Below, in pieces: positions 8,269 to 17,221 of a DNA stretch of 64,000 nucleotides. Within the stretch, counting starts at the first letter, position 1. Every line of letters begins with the position of its first letter. The notes below the pieces were generated by a model. That model was not told the origin of the DNA and ran no database searches. It saw only the letters and a list, made by a program, of their open reading frames with translations. The translations under genes were made by a program, and so were the position numbers. The DNA comes from Niabella ginsenosidivorans (GTDB lineage: Bacteria; Bacteroidota; Bacteroidia; Chitinophagales; Chitinophagaceae), in contig NZ_CP015772.1 in the NCBI RefSeq assembly GCF_001654455.1, positions 3,410,001 through 3,474,000 of the forward strand, given 5' to 3'.

Positions 8269-9687
8269 ATGAGCAACGCTACTACTTTGTTTGATAAGGT
8301 TTGGGACGCGCACGTGGTGCGTCATATTGATGACGGTCCGGATGTTTTGTTTATCGATCGTCATTTTATTCATGAAGTAACCAGTCCTGTAGCTTTCCTT
8401 GGACTGGAAAAAAGAGGTATTCCTGTATTGTACCCGCAGCGCACTTTTGCAACGGCTGATCACAACACCCCCACAATGCACCAGGACCAGCCGGTTAAAG
8501 ACCCGCTATCCGCCAACCAACTGGCAGCGCTTTCCAGCAATGCGGCTAAATGGGGCATCTCTTTATGGGCATTGGGCAGTCCCAAGAACGGGATCGTGCA
8601 CGTAGTAGGCCCGGAGAACGGTATTACACAACCCGGGATGACTATTGTTTGCGGCGACTCCCACACTTCCACCCATGGTGCTTTTGGCTGTATTGCCTTT
8701 GGCATTGGCACTTCAGAGGTAGAAATGGTGCTTTCTTCCCAATGCATTATGCAGCCCAAGCCCAAGAAAATGCGTATTACCATTAATGGCAAACTGGGTA
8801 AAGGCGTATTACCCAAAGACGTAGCCCTTTATATGATCTCCCGGATCACTGCCAGCGGCGCTACCGGTTATTTTGTGGAGTATGCCGGTGAAGTTTTTGA
8901 AAACATGAGCATGGAAGGCCGCATGACGGTTTGCAATATGTCTATTGAAATGGGCGCCCGCGGCGGTATGATCGCCCCGGACCAAACCACTTTTGATTAT
9001 GTAAACGGCAAAGAAAAAGCGCCCAAAGGCGAAGCCTGGGACAAGGCGCTTGCCTACTGGAAAACCTTAAAAACAGACGAAGACGCTGTATTTGATAAAG
9101 AATTACATTTTGATGCAGCTGATATTGAGCCGCAGATCACTTACGGTACCAACCCGGGTCTGGGAACGGGCATTACCCATCAGATACCCAAAGCATCTGA
9201 AGTAAAGGACGGTGAGGCTTCCTATAAAAAATCACTGGCCTATATGGATTTTGAGGAAGGCCAGCCCTTAATTGGTAAAAAGATCGATTATGTGTTCCTC
9301 GGCAGCTGTACCAATGGCCGCATTGAAGACTTCCGTGCCTTTGCCTCCATTGTAAAAGGCAAGAAAAAGGCAGACAATATCACCGCATGGCTGGTGCCCG
9401 GCTCACATATTGTAGAAGAACAGATCAAGGCGGAAGGCATTCTGGATATTTTAAATGAGGCAGGCTTTGAATTACGGCAGCCGGGCTGTTCCGCCTGTCT
9501 GGCTATGAATGAAGACAAAATACCCGCCGGCAAATACGCGGTAAGCACCAGCAACCGCAATTTTGAAGGCCGCCAGGGGCCCGGCGCCCGTACACTGCTG
9601 GCCAGCCCTTATGTAGCGGCTGCCGTTGCTGTAACCGGGGTAGTAACCGACCCGCGTGAACTGATGACCGAAGGAGCTATGGCATAG
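8269..9687 (+). CDS. leuC: 3-isopropylmalate dehydratase large subunit
   Basis: LeuC is the large subunit of isopropylmalate isomerase; with LeuD it interconverts 2- and 3-isopropylmalate and, in organisms with citramalate synthase, also handles citramalate. The protein has 472 residues, the usual length. The aconitase-family pattern is clear: [15 protein letters not shown] near 130, and the 4Fe-4S ligands in [12 protein letters not shown] (about 345) and [10 protein letters not shown] (about 405). It heads the leuC-leuD-citramalate synthase-leuB series. Only 117 nt, filled by a degenerate repeat, separate it from leuD, so co-transcription is likely. Confidence 0.97.
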   Translation: MSNATTLFDKVWDAHVVRHIDDGPDVLFIDRHFIHEVTSPVAFLGLEKRGIPVLYPQRTFATADHNTPTMHQDQPVKDPLSANQLAALSSNAAKWGISLWALGSPKNGIVHVVGPENGITQPGMTIVCGDSHTSTHGAFGCIAFGIGTSEVEMVLSSQCIMQPKPKKMRITINGKLGKGVLPKDVALYMISRITASGATGYFVEYAGEVFENMSMEGRMTVCNMSIEMGARGGMIAPDQTTFDYVNGKEKAPKGEAWDKALAYWKTLKTDEDAVFDKELHFDAADIEPQITYGTNPGLGTGITHQIPKASEVKDGEASYKKSLAYMDFEEGQPLIGKKIDYVFLGSCTNGRIEDFRAFASIVKGKKKADNITAWLVPGSHIVEEQIKAEGILDILNEAGFELRQPGCSACLAMNEDKIPAGKYAVSTSNRNFEGRQGPGARTLLASPYVAAAVAVTGVVTDPRELMTEGAMA

Positions 9688-9729
9688 CATGGTTCACCGG
9701 TAAAATCCGGTGCTATAATAAATAAAGAT

Positions 9730-9803
9730 AAAAATCTGAAATCTAAAATCTTATCCTGATCCTGATAGCTATCGGGACTCAAATCTCAAAACCTGAATTC
9801 TAA
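9730..9803. repeat. Degenerate intergenic word repeat, copy 2
   Basis: The leuC-leuD gap carries AAATCTGAAATCTAAAATC, ATCCTGATCCTGAT, AGCTATCGGGA and CAAATCTCAAAA words. ATCCTGAT and AGCTATC recur in inverted orientation near 16520. It ends directly before the leuD start codon. Confidence 0.5.
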
Positions 9804-9804
9804 A

Positions 9805-10401
9805 ATGGCATACGATAAATTTACAGTGCTCACTTCTACAGCAGTTCCCTTACCCATTGAGAACGTGGATACCGACCAGATCATTCCGGCCCGGTTCCTG
9901 AAAGCTACCGAACGCAAAGGCTTTGGCGACAACCTGTTCCGCGACTGGCGGTATAACAGTGACGATACTCCCAAAAAGGATTTCGTTTTAAACAATCCCA
10001 TCTACTCCGGGAAGATCCTGGTAGGAGGTAAAAATTTTGGCAGCGGCAGCAGCCGTGAGCATGCCGCCTGGGCGATTTACGATTACGGGTTCCGGTGCGT
10101 GGTGTCCAGTTTCTTTGCAGACATCTTTAAAGGCAATTCCCTGAACATTGGCCTGCTGCCCGTTACGGTAAGTGAAACCTTTCTCGACAAGATCTTCAAA
10201 GCCATTGAAGCCGATCCTAAAACTGAAATTGAGGTAAACCTTCCGGAGCAGACCATTACGATTCTGGCTACCGGCGACCAGGAAAGCTTCGACATTAACG
10301 GTTATAAAAAGCACAATATGCTGAACGGGTTTGATGATATTGATTATCTTCAGTCAGCAAAAGAAGACATTAAAGCATTTGCCGAAAAAAGTTTGTATTA
10401 G
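9805..10401 (+). CDS. leuD: 3-isopropylmalate dehydratase small subunit
   Basis: LeuD is the small, swivelling subunit that pairs with LeuC. The protein has 198 residues, normal for the family. Hallmarks are the N-terminal [13 protein letters not shown] and the substrate-binding loop [15 protein letters not shown] (about 74-88). It follows leuC and precedes the citramalate-synthase-type gene. The start at 9805 is supported by the conserved [13 protein letters not shown] beginning. I see nothing unusual in the coding region; the upstream gap consists of a degenerate repeat. Confidence 0.97.
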   Translation: MAYDKFTVLTSTAVPLPIENVDTDQIIPARFLKATERKGFGDNLFRDWRYNSDDTPKKDFVLNNPIYSGKILVGGKNFGSGSSREHAAWAIYDYGFRCVVSSFFADIFKGNSLNIGLLPVTVSETFLDKIFKAIEADPKTEIEVNLPEQTITILATGDQESFDINGYKKHNMLNGFDDIDYLQSAKEDIKAFAEKSLY

Positions 10402-10509
10402 ACCTGCTGCTATTTTTTATTAAGATCTTTTAACAATAGTGCCCACCCTGGCGAAGCAAAATATATTATTGTTGATCCTTTGTCAGGCCCAGGATGACTT
10501 CCGGAAGAA

Positions 10510-12027
10510 ATGAAACAACGATATATTGAAATAATGGATACCACCCTGCGCGATGGAGAGCAGACCAGCGGGGTATCCTTTTCAGCATCAGAAAAATTAA
10601 CGATCGCACAGCTCCTTTTAACCGAAGTAAAAGCAGATCGTATAGAGATCGCTTCGGCACGGGTTTCGGAAGGCGAATTTCAAGCCGTAAAGCGCATTAC
10701 CGGCTGGGGCAGCCAGAACGGGCATTTGCAGAAGATCGAAGTGCTCACTTTTGTAGACGGTGATACCTCCATCAACTGGGTGGAAAAGGCCGGTGCCAGG
10801 GTAATGAACATCCTTACAAAAGGTTCATTAAATCACCTCACGCACCAGTTAAAAAAAACACCGGACCAGCATTTTAAGGACATCGCTGCCGTTATCAAAA
10901 AGGCACAGAAAAAAGACATTGATTGCAATGTGTACCTCGAAGACTGGAGTAACGGTATGCGCCATTCAAAAGAGTACGTGTTTCAATACATCGATTTTTT
11001 GAGCCGGCAACCGGTAAAAAGAATTATGCTGCCGGATACTTTAGGCGTTCTCACTCCTTCTGAATCCTATACCTTTCTTTCGGAAATTACCCAAAAATAC
11101 CCGCAGCTGCATTTTGATTTTCATGGGCACAACGATTATGACCTGGGGGTGGCCAACGCGCTGGAAGCTGTTAAGGCAGGCATCAGCGGCCTGCACCTTA
11201 CTATTAACGGTATGGGTGAGCGGGCCGGAAACACGCCGCTGGCAAGCATTATAGCCGTACTGAACGATTTTCAAAAGGATGTAAAGACATCCGTAAACGA
11301 AAAAGCCCTTTATAAAATAAGTAAGCTGGTAGAAGCCTTTTCAGGCTTCCGTGTTTCACCAAACAAACCTATTGTTGGCGAAAATGTATTTACCCAAACA
11401 GCAGGGATTCACGCTGATGGCGATAAAAAGAAAAACCTTTATTACAATGACCTGATGCCGGAGCGGTTTGGCCGCAAACGGAAATATGCACTGGGTAAGA
11501 CCTCCGGAAAGGCCAATATTGAAAACAACCTGGCGCAACTGGGCATACAACTGGGCAATGAGGATCTTAAAAAAGTAACCCAGCGCATCATTGAACTGGG
11601 AGATAAAAAAGAAACGGTTACGCAGGACGATCTGCCTTTTATCATATCAGACGTGCTGGACAGCAATACCACGCATGAAAAAGTGCTGGTAGAGAATTAT
11701 GTGCTTACGCATTCCAAAAACATGCGGCCTTCCACAACCATCCGTATAAAATTTGAAGACGGTGTGGTGGAAGAGAACGCCCAGGGCGATGGCCAGTATG
11801 ATGCATTTATGAATGCATTGCGGAAAATATATGCACAGAAAAAACTGCCGCTTGCAAAATTGGTGGATTATATTGTACGCATCCCGCCGGGAGGTAAATC
11901 AGACGCATTGTGCGAAACAATCATTACCTGGAACTTTGATGGGCGCGAGTTTAGCACCACCGGGCTGGACAGCGACCAAACGGTAGCTGCGATCAAAGCC
12001 ACACAAAAAATGCTGAACCTGATATGA
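10510..12027 (+). CDS. cimA: (R)-citramalate synthase / 2-isopropylmalate synthase family (Leptospira CimA type)
   Basis: This encodes 505 residues: a TIM-barrel acyl-condensing domain (DTTLRDGEQTSG at 10-21, metal ligands in DFHGHND and ADGDKK), then a linker and a C-terminal LeuA-type regulatory domain (from about 385, ending near VAAIKATQKML). From memory it resembles Leptospira interrogans citramalate synthase closely (shared ASARVSEGE, VYLEDWSNG, FTQTAGIHADGDKK, RIPPGGK). Residues recalled as forming the pyruvate-specific pocket there (L81, L104, Y144) are kept as L79, L102 and Y142. The likely reaction is pyruvate plus acetyl-CoA to (R)-citramalate, the threonine-independent isoleucine route using LeuCDB. 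True 2-isopropylmalate synthase activity cannot be excluded. Confidence 0.85.
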   Translation: MKQRYIEIMDTTLRDGEQTSGVSFSASEKLTIAQLLLTEVKADRIEIASARVSEGEFQAVKRITGWGSQNGHLQKIEVLTFVDGDTSINWVEKAGARVMNILTKGSLNHLTHQLKKTPDQHFKDIAAVIKKAQKKDIDCNVYLEDWSNGMRHSKEYVFQYIDFLSRQPVKRIMLPDTLGVLTPSESYTFLSEITQKYPQLHFDFHGHNDYDLGVANALEAVKAGISGLHLTINGMGERAGNTPLASIIAVLNDFQKDVKTSVNEKALYKISKLVEAFSGFRVSPNKPIVGENVFTQTAGIHADGDKKKNLYYNDLMPERFGRKRKYALGKTSGKANIENNLAQLGIQLGNEDLKKVTQRIIELGDKKETVTQDDLPFIISDVLDSNTTHEKVLVENYVLTHSKNMRPSTTIRIKFEDGVVEENAQGDGQYDAFMNALRKIYAQKKLPLAKLVDYIVRIPPGGKSDALCETIITWNFDGREFSTTGLDSDQTVAAIKATQKMLNLI

Positions 12028-12037
12028 AACCATTAAA

Positions 12038-12697
12038 TTGGAAAACGTTTTGAAAATAGCCGGAAACCTGAAATATTTTATACCGCTTTTTATTTTACTG
12101 TCTGTAGACCTGTTCCTGATCATCATGGATCTGATCAATTTTTACCATCCCTTTCCGGACCCGAAAATATTCGACATTGGCCTGAACGAAAGCTATGCAG
12201 AGACTTATCAGAATTTTAAGTGGATCTTAATGATCATCGCCCTGCTGATGCTGGCCCTGTTCCGGAAAGAAAAGCGCTATTTTACGTGGATACTGGTGTT
12301 CATAGTGCTCTTCCTGGAAGATGTGTTTAGGGTGCATGATGTGATGGCCAATGCACTGTGCAGTGCGTTTCAGTTAGACAGCCAGCGAAGCGAAAAGATC
12401 ATAGAACTGGTTTTAGCCCTCTTTCTCGGTATTGTTTTTCTGACACCGGTTTACCGGGCATACAAAAGCGGTGATGCTACTTTCAGAAAATATTCGAAAG
12501 CAACTTTTATACTTTTATTATTATTTTTATTTTGCGCCGTTATATTGGACCAGGTGCACAGGTTATCAGTAGTTGAATACAACTGGAAATACAATGCGGC
12601 ATTTGGTATGTTTGAAGATGGCGGGGAACTGATTACCGAGAGTTGCTTAACGGGCTACCTCTTATCAATAGCGTTTAAACAGCAGGCATCAATTTAA
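12038..12697 (+). CDS. Polytopic membrane protein of unknown function
   Basis: This encodes 219 residues with about five or six hydrophobic segments (near 13-33, 62-78, 85-102, 124-142, 156-176 and possibly 200-215); I recognise no family. Charged loops with His and Asp (VFRVHDVMANAL, LDQVHRLSVVEYN) might bind metal or heme, but that is speculation. The frame begins at a TTG 10 nt after the citramalate synthase stop; the first ATG would cut into the first membrane helix, so TTG is preferred. The tight spacing suggests transcription with the upstream biosynthetic gene, although a functional link is not evident. Confidence 0.65.
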   Translation: MENVLKIAGNLKYFIPLFILLSVDLFLIIMDLINFYHPFPDPKIFDIGLNESYAETYQNFKWILMIIALLMLALFRKEKRYFTWILVFIVLFLEDVFRVHDVMANALCSAFQLDSQRSEKIIELVLALFLGIVFLTPVYRAYKSGDATFRKYSKATFILLLLFLFCAVILDQVHRLSVVEYNWKYNAAFGMFEDGGELITESCLTGYLLSIAFKQQASI

Positions 12698-12818
12698 ATT
12701 TGTAAAAAGCAAATGACATGGGGCCGGTATATGCAGGGGAAACAGCAATAACAGGCGCACACTTTGTTAATAACGGATCGGAGAATCAATCGGACAAAGT
12801 ACATACCGGAACAACAGC

Positions 12819-13913
12819 CTATAATTTAAAGAAGATCTTCTTCTTATAAAGAAAATAACATAGCCCCCATTCCAGGACAAAGATGCAAAGCGATGAAATA
12901 ATGGCTTTGGGCATTTCCGGCACATATGCCAGTTGCATAAGACCACCGCTTAAAGCAGTGATATATTCATTAAACCAGCGGTGGCCTACAATTTCGAAAA
13001 ACAAATAAATAAAAATAGAGTTCATGCCAACTACCAGGAAAAACTGCAGGTGCTTCCTGTGATTCCGGATATCGATCCACCAGTAACAAAACGCCAGCCC
13101 CAATAAACACCATCCCAATGAAGCCAGTGTAAAAGAAGAGGTGGCTATACGCTTTATGATAGGCGTAATGCCGGCAGCATCAAGCCCATATCCAAGGGTC
13201 AGGCAAATAATACCCCAAACCAGGAGCGGTTTTATTTTACTGGCTTTGCTGCTTAAAAATAATTTCCCTGCCAAAGCACCGGCAATCGTATGCACTGCTG
13301 TGGGAATGCAGTTAATAGCCACCCAACCGTCCGGGTTTATTTTATTCATCAGCAGCAGGTCTGCATAATTTCCGAAATTGTGCTGATTGGTAAACGGCTG
13401 ATCAAAACCGGGAATACCGGTAAACCGGTATAAGATTTCCGTTGCCAGCAAAAGGAAAACACAAACTATGATTTGTGTGGTTACGCGCCATTGAAAGATC
13501 AAAAAAGCAACCAGTGTTGTAAACGACAGCTGGGTAAGCACATCCCACAGTTCAAAGGATAAACCTGTTTTCCGGACGGCATAATCCAATACGCCCCAAA
13601 AGAACAGCCAGGCACTGCGCCGTAATGTCTTTTTCAAAGACCGGTTCCAGCTATAACCCAGTTCTTGTTGTTTTTTGAGCGAATAAGCCATCGCAACACC
13701 GGCCATAAACATAAAGCCCGGCTGAATAAGGTCCCAGAAATGCAGGCCATGCCAGGGATGGTGAAAAAACTGCTGCATAAAACCCTGAAACCAGCTCCCG
13801 GCCGATGCATCGGATAAGTGCTCATATAAACCGGTACTTTCCAACGCCAGTAATACCATAATGAATCCACGCATAAAATCAAGAGAAAGTAATCGGGGCG
13901 ATGACTGTTGCAT
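12819..13913 (-). CDS. DUF5009 / heparan-alpha-glucosaminide acetyltransferase-like membrane protein
   Basis: This encodes 364 residues with about nine to ten membrane segments. The N-terminal block LLSLDFMRGFIMVLLALEST, and the following long loop with HHPWHG and FWDLIQPGFMFMAGVAMAY, are typical of the DUF5009/DUF1624 acyltransferase group related to human HGSNAT, which moves acetyl groups from cytoplasmic acetyl-CoA to a sugar on the other side of the membrane. The substrate here is unknown. The gene sits opposite to the leu genes on both sides. A TATATTTA box (one mismatch to the -7 consensus) ends 4 nt before the ATG. Confidence 0.82.
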   Translation of the reverse strand: MQQSSPRLLSLDFMRGFIMVLLALESTGLYEHLSDASAGSWFQGFMQQFFHHPWHGLHFWDLIQPGFMFMAGVAMAYSLKKQQELGYSWNRSLKKTLRRSAWLFFWGVLDYAVRKTGLSFELWDVLTQLSFTTLVAFLIFQWRVTTQIIVCVFLLLATEILYRFTGIPGFDQPFTNQHNFGNYADLLLMNKINPDGWVAINCIPTAVHTIAGALAGKLFLSSKASKIKPLLVWGIICLTLGYGLDAAGITPIIKRIATSSFTLASLGWCLLGLAFCYWWIDIRNHRKHLQFFLVVGMNSIFIYLFFEIVGHRWFNEYITALSGGLMQLAYVPEMPKAIISSLCIFVLEWGLCYFLYKKKIFFKL

Positions 13914-13917
13914 AGGT

Positions 13918-13925
13918 TAAATATA
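13918..13925 (-). promoter_or_regulatory. Possible -7 box before the DUF5009 gene
   Basis: TATATTTA on the minus strand differs from TAnnTTTG by one base and lies 4 nt from the ATG at 13913, another possible leaderless start. Confidence 0.35.
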
Positions 13926-14188
13926 CTTCATTTCTTTATCAGACATAGATTTTCAAACAGAGGTAAAAGACCTGTTTTTTACAGAGTATGTTACTGAACA
14001 GGAATGCAGCGGGATAAAAGCAAAAGGTATTTTACAATATACAGCTCTTAGCCGGGACGCTGTAAGGCCGCATTATAGTTTTTTTTAAAAAACAGGTACG
14101 CTTCCTTATCTTAGGGGCCTGCTGAAATGACATTTTAAAAAATTTCTAATAAAGCAGGCCATTCAACTAAAATCAAAAAAATTTACGA

Positions 14189-15259
14189 ATGAAAAAAAAT
14201 ATTCTCATTGTTCCCGGGGATGGCATCGGACAGGAAGTAACTGCCGTTGGTAAAAAAGTGCTGGATAAAATTGCCGCAAAATACGGCCATGACTTTTCTT
14301 ATGATGAAGCATTGATCGGTCATGCAGCCATAGAAGCAACCGGCGCCCCCCTTCCGGACGAAAGCCTGGAAAAAATGAAACAATCAGATGCCGTATTGTT
14401 TGGCGCTGTAGGCCATCCCAAATATGATAATGATCCTTCCGCCAAAGTACGGCCGGAACAGGGATTATTAAAGATGCGCAAAGAGCTGGGGCTGTATGCC
14501 AATCTGCGGCCTATAAAGCTATTTGATGAGCTGTTAAGCGCTTCCAGCATCAAGCCGGAAATTCTGAAAGGCGCAGACATACTCTTTTTCCGTGAACTGA
14601 CCGGTGATATCTATTTTGGGGAAAAAGGCCGTAAAGATAACGGGGATACGGCTTTTGACATTGCCCAATACAGCCGTTTTGAAGTAGAGCGCATTGCACG
14701 CAAAGCATTTGAAGCCGCCCGCACCCGCAGAAAAAAGCTTTGCTCTGTGGATAAGGCGAATGTTCTGGAAACAAGCCGCCTCTGGAGGGAAGTAGTGCAG
14801 CAGGTGGCCAAAGATTATCCGGATGTGGAAGTAGAATATCAATTTGTTGATGCAATTGCCATGCTGCTGATCAAAGATCCGAAAAAGTTTGATGTGATCG
14901 TTACTGCCAACCTGTTTGGCGACATCCTTACCGATGAAGCCTCACAGATAGCAGGCTCTATGGGCATGCTGGCCTCTGCCTCTATTGGCGATGGCACCGG
15001 TGTTTATGAGCCCATACACGGGTCTGCGCACGACATCACTGGGAAGGGAATTGCCAATCCGATGGCCTCTGTCCTGTCAGCCGCGCTGCTGCTGGATATC
15101 TCATTCGGTTTGAAAGCAGAAAGTGAAGATGTAATCAACGCAGTAGACCAGGTCTTAAAAGCGGGCTTCCGTACCGGCGACATTGCAGATGCAACCACTC
15201 CTAAAGACAAAATATTGGGCACAGAGGCAATCGGGGAAGAATTATTAAGCAGGATATAA
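14189..15259 (+). CDS. leuB: 3-isopropylmalate dehydrogenase
   Basis: LeuB oxidatively decarboxylates 3-isopropylmalate with NAD+ and can also act on methylmalate in the citramalate route. The protein has 356 residues, the usual size. Motifs seen: N-terminal VPGDGIGQEV, the phosphate/substrate arginines in the RPEQGLLKMRKELGLYANLRP region (98-118), ELTGDIYFGEKG, and the signature GDILTDEASQIAGSMG followed by EPIHGSAHDITGKGIANP for NAD and Mg2+ binding. It is separated from leuC-leuD-cimA by a divergent DUF5009 gene and a 275-nt gap, so it probably has its own promoter in the AT-rich stretch before 14189. Confidence 0.97.
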   Translation: MKKNILIVPGDGIGQEVTAVGKKVLDKIAAKYGHDFSYDEALIGHAAIEATGAPLPDESLEKMKQSDAVLFGAVGHPKYDNDPSAKVRPEQGLLKMRKELGLYANLRPIKLFDELLSASSIKPEILKGADILFFRELTGDIYFGEKGRKDNGDTAFDIAQYSRFEVERIARKAFEAARTRRKKLCSVDKANVLETSRLWREVVQQVAKDYPDVEVEYQFVDAIAMLLIKDPKKFDVIVTANLFGDILTDEASQIAGSMGMLASASIGDGTGVYEPIHGSAHDITGKGIANPMASVLSAALLLDISFGLKAESEDVINAVDQVLKAGFRTGDIADATTPKDKILGTEAIGEELLSRI

Positions 15260-15556
15260 ATTGCTATACCTGCTTTTTAACCAAAAAGGCTGTCTATTGC
15301 AGCATGCTGTTCTGTCTGCCGGTTGGCGGATCAGCATATATTGGCAAGCAACCGCTGTTTCAGATGCTGCAATACCCGTCCGACCAGGGTCATTCGGGCG
15401 GGAATTCAGCATGACAAAAGGGGCTTTTGGTCAGCCCCTAAATCTAACCTAAAGCAATGGTCAGAAAAAACATTGTCATTCGTCATATTGGTTTTACCCC
15501 TGTTCTATACTAAGCTTTAGCAGGCACCAATCAGGTTGCAGTTTTGATGTTTATCG
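15260..15556. other. Intergenic gap after leuB
   Basis: No gene is seen. A weak GGGGC/GCCCC stem near 15417-15441 lacks a T-run. The rest is unassigned. Confidence 0.35.
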
Positions 15557-15816
15557 TCATTCCATCGTACCACCGCACATTTCATTGGTGCTTTTACCTT
15601 TAAGCCGTATCTGAATCACCCGGTCGTCAGCGCCCTCATTTACATGATATTGCTGCCCATCGGCAGGTATGATTGCCACGCGCCATACATCATCGCTAAA
15701 TACACCGGAACCACCCGGATCTCCGGTAGACTCAATAAAGTGGTGCCAATTAACAGGTAGTTACCATCCGGAGAAGAGGTTGGATAGGCTTCTTCATCCG
15801 TGCTTTGGCTTACCAA
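15557..15816 (-). pseudogene. Frameshifted remnant of a beta-propeller (PD40-like) protein
   Basis: Reading the minus strand gives STDEEAYPTSSPDGNYLLIG, a typical PD40/TolB-propeller strand with the SPDG turn. The frame then shifts near 15745 and continues as ESTGDPGGSGVFSDDVWRVA to a TGA at 15557. Neither part has a start of its own. This is best explained as the broken C-terminal end of a larger propeller lipoprotein whose remainder is lost. It directly abuts the stop of the lipoprotein gene at 15818, so it may once have been the C-terminal part of that gene. Confidence 0.5.
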
Positions 15817-15817
15817 C

Positions 15818-16474
15818 TTAAAACGTTACCGCCCTGAAATAATCCATCTGCAGAGTAGTGCCGCGGTCGGCTATAAAGCCTGCCAGATCCAGTGCCCCCT
15901 CGCTTGTGGCCGGCATGCTGTGCACTTCTTTATCATTAATGAAAAAATGCAGGGTGCCCGTGGTTAATGTTATTCTTAGTTTATTAAAAGAGTCCGTCTT
16001 AATAGCACTGCTGAGCGTCCAGCTCACGTATTCTGTATAGCTGTCCTGATCGCCATTCGGATACCCGTATATTTCAAATTTTCCATTATAGGAAATTACA
16101 AACCCGAACTCATAATAATTATTATTGCTGATCTTCTTCAGGTTCCATAACAAGCCTCCGCTACCCCATCCATCGTTCCCCGTTTGTGCTGTTTTTATGG
16201 ATGCCTCAATGGCTGACCTGGCCGGAGTTCCCGTAAAAACAGGATTCTCCAGCCAGCTGCCATAGGAGCCCGTTGAGCTGTTGCGGAATGTATAATAGCC
16301 GTCACTGATTGATAATACAATGCCGTTAGATGGCGTACCGGTTCCCCATTTCCCGTCATTACTGCTAAAATCTGTTTCATACAAAACAGTTTCTTTAGGT
16401 TTTACGTCACTCTTTTTGCAGGCAGTAAAAACAATAACTGTCAGGAGCAGAAAGAAAAAAATGTTCTTTTTCAT
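15818..16474 (-). CDS. Lipoprotein with concanavalin-like (LamG/DUF1080-type) domain
   Basis: This encodes 218 residues. A signal peptide ends in the lipobox FTAC (Cys19), so the product is probably an outer-membrane or periplasmic lipoprotein. The mature part opens with LYETDFSSNDGKWGTGT, and its beta-strand pattern with FRNSSTGSYGSWLE, WNLKKISNNNYYEFGF and LRITLTTGTLHFFINDKEV is typical of jelly-roll domains that bind or cleave sugars. No catalytic residues can be assigned. The protein ends shortly after the jelly roll, and a decayed beta-propeller fragment follows directly, so it may be the surviving N-terminal half of a longer protein. Confidence 0.75.
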   Translation of the reverse strand: MKKNIFFFLLLTVIVFTACKKSDVKPKETVLYETDFSSNDGKWGTGTPSNGIVLSISDGYYTFRNSSTGSYGSWLENPVFTGTPARSAIEASIKTAQTGNDGWGSGGLLWNLKKISNNNYYEFGFVISYNGKFEIYGYPNGDQDSYTEYVSWTLSSAIKTDSFNKLRITLTTGTLHFFINDKEVHSMPATSEGALDLAGFIADRGTTLQMDYFRAVTF

Positions 16475-16491
16475 ATTTGTTTAGTTTGTAA

Positions 16492-16705
16492 GTTTTGAGA
16501 TGTGTGAGCTGTCAGCTATCAATCCCGATCAGGATCAGTTATCAGTTGTCAACGATCAGCATTGCAAGTGCAGCACCCATGAACGATGAACCCTCAACCA
16601 ATACAATAATGCGAAATGTAATCATCCGGTCGCTACCCTGTTCACTTCCTACTTCCTGATCCATGGACTATTGCCCCACTCGCCACTTGTTACTCCCTAC
16701 TTCTC
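16492..16705. repeat. Degenerate intergenic word repeat, copy 3
   Basis: The region contains GTCAGCTATCAATCCC, CAGTTATCAGTTGTC, CCCATGAACGATGAACC, ACTTCCTACTTCCTGATCC, GGACTATTG and CGCCACTTGTTACTCCCTAC. It shares words with copies at 1165, 9730, 38828 and 60636. Confidence 0.6.
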
Positions 16706-16764
16706 CTAACAAGCATCCGAATAAACTATGGGGCCATCGGTCATAAGCAAGATCCAGTCTTATC

Positions 16765-17202
16765 CTACCGTTCTCTTCCAAACCGTTTTTGCATTTCGCC
16801 TACAATCTTTCTCACCGTAGCCTGTGCCGTATTAAAACCATTGGTGCCATTAGGATTTGCCCTATATTCCCTGGACTGCCACAGCGTTTCACCGGAAGGA
16901 TCCTCAATAGACGCAGCAGCACGAACGGTTACTCCGCCCCAGGACCAGGCCGTCATACCACGGTGTGTTTGTACATTCAGATCCAGTACCAGGTCAGCCT
17001 CTTTTTTGGAGCGGACCACTTTCCAATATCCCCATTCCTCCAGTTGGCGGATCATTTCATCCTTTACCGTACCTGCATGCTCCTGTTTGTTAACGGAACT
17101 CACATAAATTTTACTCCCCTGTTGCAGGAACTGTTGTCCTTTAATGGTATTACCAATAACCAGCAGGGTTATCAATAAGACCACGGTTCTTAATCCTTTC
17201 AT
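16765..17202 (-). CDS. Secreted protein of unknown function
   Basis: This encodes 145 residues. The signal peptide is clear (cleavage near IKGQQ, about residue 23). The mature part of about 120 residues has the order strand, helix, strand (KIYVSSV, DEMIRQLEEWGYWKVVRS, ADLVLDLNVQT), resembling DUF4136-like or LptE-like periplasmic folds, but I cannot assign a family with certainty. The neighbouring gene at 17222 on the same strand ends 20 nt before this one starts and is also secreted, so the pair is likely one unit with linked envelope functions. Confidence 0.7.
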   Translation of the reverse strand: MKGLRTVVLLITLLVIGNTIKGQQFLQQGSKIYVSSVNKQEHAGTVKDEMIRQLEEWGYWKVVRSKKEADLVLDLNVQTHRGMTAWSWGGVTVRAAASIEDPSGETLWQSREYRANPNGTNGFNTAQATVRKIVGEMQKRFGRER

Positions 17203-17221
17203 TTTGTATCCGTTTAAAAAG

